DNA of 33,128 nucleotides from DRQF01 sp964559135 (lineage in GTDB: Bacteria > Planctomycetota > GCA-002687715 > DRQF01): the NCBI GenBank assembly GCA_964559135.1, contig CAZLGG010000040.1:1-33128 (forward strand), read 5' to 3'. A program made the translations under genes and the position numbers. The notes beneath the pieces were generated by a model. The model saw nothing but the letters and a program-made list of their open reading frames with translations. It ran no database searches and was not told the origin of the DNA. Of this stretch, positions 16,810 to 23,155 are shown one piece after another. Numbering within the stretch: position 1 is the stretch's first letter; each line of letters starts with the position of its first letter.

Positions 16810-16881
16810 TTGCCCGACCAGGATTTGAACCTGGAATGAGGGAACCAGAATCCCCAGTGTTGCCAATTACACCATCGGGCA
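16810..16881 (-). tRNA. tRNA-Gln (anticodon CTG)
   Basis: The acceptor stem TGCCCGA/TCGGGCA pairs over 7 bp, with discriminator A at 16810. The D-arm is GGTGTAATTGGCAACAC, and the anticodon stem GGGGA/TCCCT closes the loop TTCTGGT with CTG at positions 34-36. The T-arm is CCAGG-TTCAAAT-CCTGG. CCA is not encoded. It is 72 bases long and pairs with a second tRNA-Gln just upstream. Confidence 0.95.
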
Positions 16882-16923
16882 GTGAGCGGAGCCACTTTGA
16901 CCGGGCTCCGGCGCTCTTTCAAG

Positions 16924-16995
16924 TAACCCGGCCAGGACTTGAACCTGGAACGAGAGGACCAAAACCTCTTGTGTTACCGATTACACCACCGGGTT
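16924..16995 (-). tRNA. tRNA-Gln (anticodon TTG)
   Basis: The acceptor stem AACCCGG/CCGGGTT pairs over 7 bp, with discriminator A at 16924. The anticodon stem AGAGG/CCTCT closes TTTTGGT, giving TTG, and the T-arm is CCAGG-TTCAAGT-CCTGG. CCA is not encoded. D-arm and T-arm closely resemble those of the neighbouring CTG gene, consistent with an old tandem duplication. Together they cover both glutamine codons. Confidence 0.95.
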
Positions 16996-17031
16996 AGGTC
17001 GAAGGGTTGATAACCCTGGCGACGCCGACGT

Positions 17032-18285
17032 TCAAGCGTCCCCGTCCTCCGAAACGGATTCCATCAGGGTTCGCCGCAAGAGATCCAGCCCCTGATGGGC
17101 CGCTTTGACCTTGACGTCGTGTCGGGAACCGGCGTGGACACGGCGAAGGGTTCGCTCCCCGCCGGCCCACGAAACGGCGGTCCAGACGAGGCCTACCGGC
17201 TTCTCGAGCGCCCCCCCGGTCGGCCCCGCAATCCCGGTCGTGGACACGGCGAAGTCGGCGCCGGCGCGCTCCCGGGCGCCGCGAGCCATGGCGACGGCGG
17301 TCTCGAGGCTGACCGCGCCGTGGGTCCGAAGGACCTCCGCCGGCACCCCCAAGAGCGCCTCCTTGGCTTCGTTGGCGTAGCACACGAGATCCGCCAGGAA
17401 GACCTGGGACGCCCCCGGGACCTCGGTGATCAGATGCCCGATCTCTCCCCCGGTGAGAGATTCCGCAACCGCGAGGGTGGCGCCCCGGCGCCGGAGTTCG
17501 TCCAGAACGACCTTGGCCAGGGAGGCCTCACCGTCGGCAAAGACATGCGCCCCCAGCCGCTCGCGGATCGCCCGCACGCCGTCCTCGGCGAGGCGGTGGG
17601 CTTCCCTCGGATCGTCCGCCTCCGCCTGGACGCGCAACGTGAGACGCCCCTGACCGCAAGTGATGCCGAGGAGGGGCTGCCTCCCACGCTCGAGAAGCGC
17701 ACCCAATTTCACCGCCGCTTCGGACTCGGCGAGTCCCATCACGTGGACAAACCGCTCGACGCGAGCGACGCTTCCTCGGCCGAAGACGTCGAGGACACCC
17801 CCCTCCACCATCCCGCGGAGTTCGGAGGGAACCCCCGGGAGTGCGATGACCCGAAACCCTCCCTCTTCGAGAAGGATTCCGGGGGCAAGCCCCACCGGGT
17901 TCGGTAGGGCGCGAGTCCCCGAAGGCAAAAGAGCCTCCGGGTAGGGTTGGACCGGCGCCTCCCGTCCGAGCCGTTCCCAAAAAGACGCGATCCACCGGGC
18001 GGCCTGTTCGTCGAGCAGAAGTCTCCGATCGAACGCGCGCGCCAGGGCGTCGCGAGCGAGGTCGTCACCGGTGCTCCCCAGCCCCCCCGACAGGACGACC
18101 GCATCGACCCTTGCAGAGGCTTCCCGAAGACGCGCCACGAGATCATCCAGGTCGTCTCCCACGATCTCGATCCGGTCCACGTCGTGGCCCCGCTCGTGGA
18201 GATGCCTCGCCAGGTACGCACCGTTGGCGTCTTGAATGCGCCCCTCGATCAATTCGTCGCCGCTCAGGAGCAGTGTCACTTTCAT
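17032..18285 (-). CDS. cinA: CinA-family protein (MoCF domain plus NMN amidohydrolase)
   Basis: A 417-residue two-domain protein. The N-terminal half (1-~250) is a molybdopterin-binding-like domain with LLLSGDELIEGRIQDANGAY near the start and VVLSGGLGSTGDD around residue 80; in CinA it acts as an ADP-ribose pyrophosphatase. The C-terminal half is the PncC nicotinamide-nucleotide amidase, with VAESLTGGEIGHLITEVPGA, VCYANEAKEALLGVP and STTGIAGPTGG. It recycles NMN to nicotinic acid mononucleotide. The ATG at 18285 has GGAGG six bases upstream; earlier in-frame codons have no family match. ychF ends 52 bases upstream, and the tRNA-Gln genes follow 36 bases after its stop. Confidence 0.94.
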   Translation of the reverse strand: MKVTLLLSGDELIEGRIQDANGAYLARHLHERGHDVDRIEIVGDDLDDLVARLREASARVDAVVLSGGLGSTGDDLARDALARAFDRRLLLDEQAARWIASFWERLGREAPVQPYPEALLPSGTRALPNPVGLAPGILLEEGGFRVIALPGVPSELRGMVEGGVLDVFGRGSVARVERFVHVMGLAESEAAVKLGALLERGRQPLLGITCGQGRLTLRVQAEADDPREAHRLAEDGVRAIRERLGAHVFADGEASLAKVVLDELRRRGATLAVAESLTGGEIGHLITEVPGASQVFLADLVCYANEAKEALLGVPAEVLRTHGAVSLETAVAMARGARERAGADFAVSTTGIAGPTGGALEKPVGLVWTAVSWAGGERTLRRVHAGSRHDVKVKAAHQGLDLLRRTLMESVSEDGDA

Positions 18286-18337
18286 CTCGAGCCTCCGTCG
18301 TTGCCTCCATGGCCCCCGTTCGCCGTCGGCGTGCGAG

Positions 18338-19405
18338 TCACACGGAGAATCGGAAGTTGATGATATCGCCGTCCTGGACCACGTACTCCTTTCCTTCGAG
18401 ACGCATAACGCCCTGAGCCTTCGCTTCGCGCGGGCCGCCCGCGGCGACGAAGGCCTCGTAGGGGGTGATCTCCGCACGAATGAATCCGCGCTGGATGTCG
18501 CTGTGGATCTTCCCGGCGGCGGCATGGGCCGTGTCGCCCTTCCGGATCGTCCATGCCCGGACTTCGTCTTCGCCGACAGTGAAGAAGCAGTGGAGTCCCA
18601 AGAGGTCGAAGAGTTCCCGGATGACCGTCTCACGGAGCGGCGCCGTGATCCCGAAATCCTCCATGAATGCCGTGGCTTCGTCGCCGTCCAGCTGCGCGAT
18701 CTCCGCCTCCAGCCGCCCGCGAAGGGCCACGGCCTTCTCCGCCTTGCCCTCGAGAGCCTTCAGCCCGCTGGAGTCCTCGGGGTCGTCGTCGTCACCCAAA
18801 TTGACAATGGCCATGGTCGGTTTCCGCGTGAGGAAACCGAAGCCGGCGAGGATGTCCTCCATGCCGGACGACACCTCCACGTCGGCGAGTCTGGCCCCCT
18901 CGTCGATCGCGGACTGGAGGTCCAGGAGCATCGCCAGTTCCTTCTTGTCCTGATCCTGAGTGGGGGTGGGTTTCTTCACCGACTTCTCGAGTTTCTCCAC
19001 CCGCCGCTCGATGATCTCCAGATCCGCCACCTGAAATTCCGTCAAGAGGTTCTCCCAGTCCCGCAAGGGGTTCGGCTCGGGAGGATCATGGGGGAAGTTG
19101 GGGTCCTCGAAACCGCGCAGAACAACGGCCAGGGCCTCCATCTCCCGCATTCCGGCGAGGAGCTGGGAACGCCCCTTCAGCGCACCGAGATCGAGCCCCG
19201 GAAAGTCGTGCATCTCCATGGTTGCGAGGGTGAATTTCTTGGGCTCGAAGATCGCCCTGAGCTTTTCCAGCCGCACATCGGGCACGGTGACGACGCGTTC
19301 GATCACCTTGCCGAATTCGACGCCGGAGTCCGCGAGTTCGCCTGTCATGGCGGCGAGAAGCGTCGACTTTCCGCTGCCCGGCCATCCGACCAAACCTATC
19401 TTCAT
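18338..19405 (-). CDS. ychF: YchF/OLA1-family P-loop NTPase, divergent
   Basis: A 355-residue protein of the YchF (Obg-related) family, cytosolic NTPases that bind ribosomes and prefer ATP. The P-loop reads GLVGWPGSGKST (4-15) instead of the usual GLPNVGKST; the Walker B/G3 segment is DFPGLDLGALKG; the G4 region is IVNLGDDD, lacking NKxD as expected for the family. The C-terminal third is clearly YchF: FFTVGEDEVRAWTIRKGD, KIHSDIQRGFIRAE and a TGS domain ending VVQDGDIINFRFSV. A coiled-coil-like insert lies near residues 150-195. The ATG at 19405 is chosen because it leads directly into the P-loop; AAGG lies about ten bases upstream. It is 84 bases after tatC. Confidence 0.9.
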   Translation of the reverse strand: MKIGLVGWPGSGKSTLLAAMTGELADSGVEFGKVIERVVTVPDVRLEKLRAIFEPKKFTLATMEMHDFPGLDLGALKGRSQLLAGMREMEALAVVLRGFEDPNFPHDPPEPNPLRDWENLLTEFQVADLEIIERRVEKLEKSVKKPTPTQDQDKKELAMLLDLQSAIDEGARLADVEVSSGMEDILAGFGFLTRKPTMAIVNLGDDDDPEDSSGLKALEGKAEKAVALRGRLEAEIAQLDGDEATAFMEDFGITAPLRETVIRELFDLLGLHCFFTVGEDEVRAWTIRKGDTAHAAAGKIHSDIQRGFIRAEITPYEAFVAAGGPREAKAQGVMRLEGKEYVVQDGDIINFRFSV

Positions 19406-19456
19406 GAGTCTCGACCTTTCTTCCGCGGCGAGGGCGCCGAAAAACTGGGTGGCGAA

Positions 19457-19478
19457 GCGCGGCGTCACCACGCCGCGC
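19457..19478 (-). terminator. Strong hairpin between tatC and ychF
   Basis: GCGCGGCGT and ACGCCGCGC form a perfect 9-bp stem around a four-base loop, 12 bases after the tatC stop. On the minus strand a TTTTT run occurs about 14 bases later rather than at the stem base, so it is either a non-canonical terminator or an mRNA end-protecting or processing hairpin. Confidence 0.45.
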
Positions 19479-19489
19479 CTCCACATGTG

Positions 19490-20911
19490 TCACTTCCCTT
19501 GGGGGTACGTCCAGAGGAAGTTGGCGCCGTCGGTTTTCCACCAGGCCGCCCAAGCCTCCAGGGATGCCCGACGTGCAACGGCATCCGCGGAGGAGGTCAG
19601 GGGCTGGGCCCCTTCCGGCCGTCTCCCCACCAGCCCGGCGATCAACCCCTCCAAAAGAGGTTGATCCTCCTCGGCGGCCCGCTCGAATGCCGTGATCAAC
19701 GTCCCCAAAAACTTGGGCCCGGCGAGCTTCTCGACGGCTTGAACGGTCGCGACCTGGGCCCCGCCCATGACGAGGAATCGCGCCGCGTCCTTCTCTTGGG
19801 AGACATCCGAGATCCGATCCGCGCGAAAGAGGACACGAGCGAGAACGGACTTTTCACCGTCGCCGACGACCCAGAGCTCATTCGAGATGACCCGTTCGTC
19901 GTCACTCTCGTCGTCGCGTACCCGAAACGCCGCAGTGGGGCGGAAGCCAAGCCACCGGGTCCGCGCGAAGACGTCCATGTACGGAAAAGCATCTCCGCCC
20001 ACCGAATCGGTGATGCGGACGACCTTCTGCCCGACGAGCCGAGCGTGATAGGCGCTCACCAACCGCTCTTGAAAGACGAAAACCAGCACGCACGCCCCGA
20101 CAAGCAGAGCACCGCGCAGGCGCCACGCCTTCCAGCTCACGTCCCGCAAGCGGTTCCCTTCCGCGAACCAGGCGAGCATGATCCCGATCTCGAAAAGAGC
20201 GATCAACGGCGTGGCCATGAGGATCTGCGTGACGGCGTCGGGAGGCGTCAGAAGCGCCCCGATGATGAAGGCGGCCAGGATGAAAAACCGACGTTTTTCG
20301 CGGAAGGTCCGCGAGGAGACCATCCCCAACTTCCCGAGGAGAGCCATCACGATGGGCAGCTCGAACACGAGGCCCAGGACCAGCGTCAAGGTCGTGAAGA
20401 GAGCGAGGTACTCGTTCAAACCGATCCAGTTCTGGATCACCGACGGGTCCGAGAAGCTGAGCAGGTAGCGAAGTCCCACGGGAATGAGAACGAGATAGCC
20501 GAAGGCGACGCCACCGGCGAAGAGCAGGAACATGGGAGGCGCGAACTTGTAGACGGCGCGGCGTTCGTGTTTGTAGAGCCCTGCGCTGATGAATGCCCAA
20601 AACTGATAGATCCAAAAAGGCGCGGAGACCACCAGAGCAACGATGAACGACACCTTCAAGTAGGCCAAGAACGCACCGGCGGGAGCGATGCTTTTCAGGG
20701 ACGCGTCCATGCGCAGGTCGATAGCCACCTTCGTGAACGGGGCGACGACGATCTTCATCACGTCGGTGTGCCAGAGGAACACCAACAAGAACGCAATGAC
20801 CGAGGAAAGGACGGCTCGGATGATCCTGGAGCGCAGTTCCTCCAAATGGTCTCCGAAACTCATTTCGGAAGCCTGGAGGGGGTCGCTCGAAGGTGAGGTT
20901 TCGTCTGTCAA
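19490..20911 (-). CDS. tatC: Twin-arginine translocase subunit TatC with large C-terminal extension
   Basis: TatC recognises twin-arginine signal peptides and exports folded proteins. The core (residues 17-~255) has the entry motif MSFGDHLEELRSRI (17-30), six membrane segments, FELPIVMALLGKLGMVS with the conserved Glu184, and the AFIIGALLTPPDAVTQ block before the last helix. Ordinary TatC ends near residue 250; here an extra hydrophobic helix (265-280) and about 190 soluble residues follow, ending in HEAT-like helices (FLGTLITAFERA, then SLEAWAAWW). The start is uncertain: TTG at 20911 has AAGGA eight bases upstream and is used here; ATG at 20959 and ATG at 20863 are the alternatives. No tatA or tatB is in the window. 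Confidence 0.92.
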   Translation of the reverse strand: MTDETSPSSDPLQASEMSFGDHLEELRSRIIRAVLSSVIAFLLVFLWHTDVMKIVVAPFTKVAIDLRMDASLKSIAPAGAFLAYLKVSFIVALVVSAPFWIYQFWAFISAGLYKHERRAVYKFAPPMFLLFAGGVAFGYLVLIPVGLRYLLSFSDPSVIQNWIGLNEYLALFTTLTLVLGLVFELPIVMALLGKLGMVSSRTFREKRRFFILAAFIIGALLTPPDAVTQILMATPLIALFEIGIMLAWFAEGNRLRDVSWKAWRLRGALLVGACVLVFVFQERLVSAYHARLVGQKVVRITDSVGGDAFPYMDVFARTRWLGFRPTAAFRVRDDESDDERVISNELWVVGDGEKSVLARVLFRADRISDVSQEKDAARFLVMGGAQVATVQAVEKLAGPKFLGTLITAFERAAEEDQPLLEGLIAGLVGRRPEGAQPLTSSADAVARRASLEAWAAWWKTDGANFLWTYPQGK

Positions 20912-20990
20912 TGAATCGGTCCTTGCCGCGGAGAAGCCGCGACAGTGTTCCACGGCCATGTCCCCTCATTCAAGGGCAAGGTCGAAGGGG

Positions 20991-21033
20991 AAAAGAAGAT
21001 GCGGCGACGACCCTCGTTCGGGCCCCCGCCGCA
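20991..21033 (-). terminator. Probable terminator after the coiled-coil/BRCT-like gene
   Basis: On the minus strand TGCGGCG/CGCCGCA (7 bp) encloses an inner CCC/GGG pairing and is followed by TCTTCTTTT. It lies about 25 bases after the stop at 21059 and before tatC, so tatC probably has its own promoter or relies on read-through. Confidence 0.55.
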
Positions 21034-21058
21034 CTCGTTCATTCCGTGGCTGTCCGAA

Positions 21059-22336
21059 TCAGTAGTCCAGGAAGGTCTCCAGATCCTTGGACCGGAGCAT
21101 CTCGATGTTCCAGCGCAAGGCGTCCGTGTACTCCTTGGTCTCCTTGAACCAGTTGGGGTTCGCGTCCTCCCCCACGGCTTCGGGATCGGGGTTGTCGCCG
21201 ATCACGAGGAAGTCCACGTGAGGATCGAACTTCGTCACGACCTTGGCACGGTTGTCCTCGAGAATCGCCTTGGCCTGCTGGTTGTTGAAGCGGCCGGGCA
21301 GGTTTCCGAGGAAGTAGAAGATCTTCTGTTCGTTGCGATCGAAGTAAGGGTTCGTGACAAAGTCGCCCCGTTCGGGACGCGCATCACCTTCGAGTGCACA
21401 CAGGGCCCGATTCTTCTCCACGTCGCGCACGACGATATACCCGTGATAGTCCTTCACCTTCCCCTTCAGGAAGCCGTAGGTGCGGAAGCGGGTGCCACGA
21501 CGCAGAACGTGCTTCGTTCCGATGTCGATCCAGCAGAGACCTGTACGGTAGTCGACGTCCAGAATCTTCCCGTCGGGCAGATCCTTTTCCTTCTTGATGC
21601 GCAGGCCGCGCTTGATGTCGCGCACCTCGCGATCCAGCTCGGACATCGTGTCGCTGACGCGAATCAACTCGGAGCGGTGCGTCGACACCGCTTTCTCGTA
21701 GGTGTCGGTGATGCGTGACAACTGGGTCGAGAGATCGTCCTTTTGAGACTCGAGTTGCTGCTCTTTCGTGGCGTTGCGCTGCTTTTCGTCCTCGAGTTCC
21801 TGACTCCGCCGGGCGAGTTCGGTGCGCTGCTCTTCGAGCAACTGGTCGTTCGCCTGCTCGGCGGACGCCTTGTCGGCCTTGGCCTGAGTCAGATCGTTCT
21901 TCAAAGACGCGATCTCCGCATCCCGCTTGTTGATGGCGGCTTCGGCCGGCCCCAGGATTCCCATCAAGGTGTTGAGCGTTGCGTCCGCCTCCAGCGAATT
22001 GCGACTCTCGGTGATCCTCTGGTGGACCGGGCGGACATAGTCGTTGTTGAAACGCTCCAGGTAGACCTGAGGCGGTTCGCCGTCGGCGGGCTCGGGCACG
22101 GGAGTCGGCACTTCGCCGATTTCCTTGACGAACGAATTCATGGCCTCGCGGAGAGCCGTCACCTTGTCGAAGGCGATATCTCTCTCGGCACTGGTGGACT
22201 TGGCCTTCTTCTTGAGGGCCTCATTGTCCTTGAACTGGCCGAACCAAAGCGCCCAACCGCCGATGGCGATCACGAGCGTGAAGATGAAAAGCATCATCAG
22301 GTTGACGGCGCCCCGCTCACGAGCATGGCTCATCAT
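21059..22336 (-). CDS. Membrane-anchored coiled-coil protein with C-terminal BRCT-like domain
   Basis: A 425-residue protein I cannot assign to a named family. A single membrane helix (12-32) is followed by a helical stretch with a Pro-rich break (76-88), a long charged coiled coil (about 135-250), a small beta-rich domain (255-328, VDYRTGLCWIDIGTKHVLRRG and later GYIVVRDVEKNRALC) and a C-terminal region (336-425) that looks like a BRCT fold: FYFLGNLPGRF, then AKVVTKFDPHVDFLVIGDNP and a final helix. BRCT domains bind phosphopeptides or partner proteins. The N-in/C-out or reverse topology cannot be read. ATG at 22336 has AAGGAGG ten bases upstream; an ATG one codon later is equally possible. 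Function unknown; a scaffold tethering something to the membrane is a guess. Confidence 0.8.
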   Translation of the reverse strand: MMSHARERGAVNLMMLFIFTLVIAIGGWALWFGQFKDNEALKKKAKSTSAERDIAFDKVTALREAMNSFVKEIGEVPTPVPEPADGEPPQVYLERFNNDYVRPVHQRITESRNSLEADATLNTLMGILGPAEAAINKRDAEIASLKNDLTQAKADKASAEQANDQLLEEQRTELARRSQELEDEKQRNATKEQQLESQKDDLSTQLSRITDTYEKAVSTHRSELIRVSDTMSELDREVRDIKRGLRIKKEKDLPDGKILDVDYRTGLCWIDIGTKHVLRRGTRFRTYGFLKGKVKDYHGYIVVRDVEKNRALCALEGDARPERGDFVTNPYFDRNEQKIFYFLGNLPGRFNNQQAKAILEDNRAKVVTKFDPHVDFLVIGDNPDPEAVGEDANPNWFKETKEYTDALRWNIEMLRSKDLETFLDY

Positions 22337-23155
22337 CGGCAAGAAACCTCCTTGCGGCGCGGGACGACCTCTCGGTGGTCGATCGCGCAGATTCCGATTC
22401 CCTTCGTCGCCCCCACGTCGGCGCGACGCATCACGATACCCCTAACCCAAGGCCGGCGAAAGGCCTCGGACCCCGCCACGGCCGGGGAGACACGGGGATT
22501 CATTCCTTCTCCGAGCCGGCGGAACCCGCCGACGCTCGAGGGTCGGGATTCTACGGGCCCGACGGGCACGATGTCAAGAACAGCGGATTCCGGCCCGTGG
22601 CCTACCCGTTCTCCTCGAGGACGACATCCTTCGTCGCCTCGAGACACTCGCTTCCAGGAGCCGCGCCTCTTCCGACCCAGGGCAACGATCCCAATCGAGG
22701 CAACGTCGACGTCGCGGAGTTCGCCGTCGCGACGAGGCCTTGGGTCACGAATCGCACATGACGACGGACGTGCTCGACGTCACACCCGGGACAAGGGCGG
22801 GCGGGCTGCGTCCACGAGAGAATTCGTCCATGTCCCACGTTGCCGCCGAGAAGACGAGGGGCGTCCTCCCGGATTCTTCGGAACTGCAGTTCAGGGAACG
22901 CCCCCCCCCGAACGTCGCGAACCCGCCACAATCGAGCGGAATCACTCCGACCCGGATTGGAGCCTCTCGATCCGAATGATCCTCGATGATCGTGCACATC
23001 AGCGAAATCATGGTGCCGCGAAAGAGTTATCAATCGGAGAAAGTTTCGAATCGCGTGAGCCGTTCCCTAAGATCGCTGATGTACTTCTCATTCTTTGGGA
23101 GATGCGCCCTGAGCACCAGTTTCCATTGGACGCAACCTCTGAAAGAAGGGAAACC
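22337..23155. other. Gene-poor divergent intergenic region
   Basis: About 820 bases between two divergently transcribed genes. Short open frames exist on both strands but overlap each other, lack ribosome sites and show no family features. The stretch near 23020-23110 is noticeably more AT-rich than its surroundings and probably carries the promoter of the plus-strand secreted protein gene; I cannot place -35/-10 boxes with confidence. Confidence 0.45.

Noticed and set aside
16740..16922. Upstream extension of glmU
   Set aside because: The open frame runs through a terminator and a tRNA-Gln, so it cannot be coding there.
18236..20896. 886-codon plus-strand open frame opposite cinA, ychF and tatC
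   Set aside because: It spans three well-supported minus-strand genes and two intergenic gaps; the length comes from high GC and few stops.
22602..23033. Possible 143-residue minus-strand gene in the divergent gap
   Set aside because: It overlaps other open frames on both strands, has no ribosome site and no recognisable domain or signal segment.
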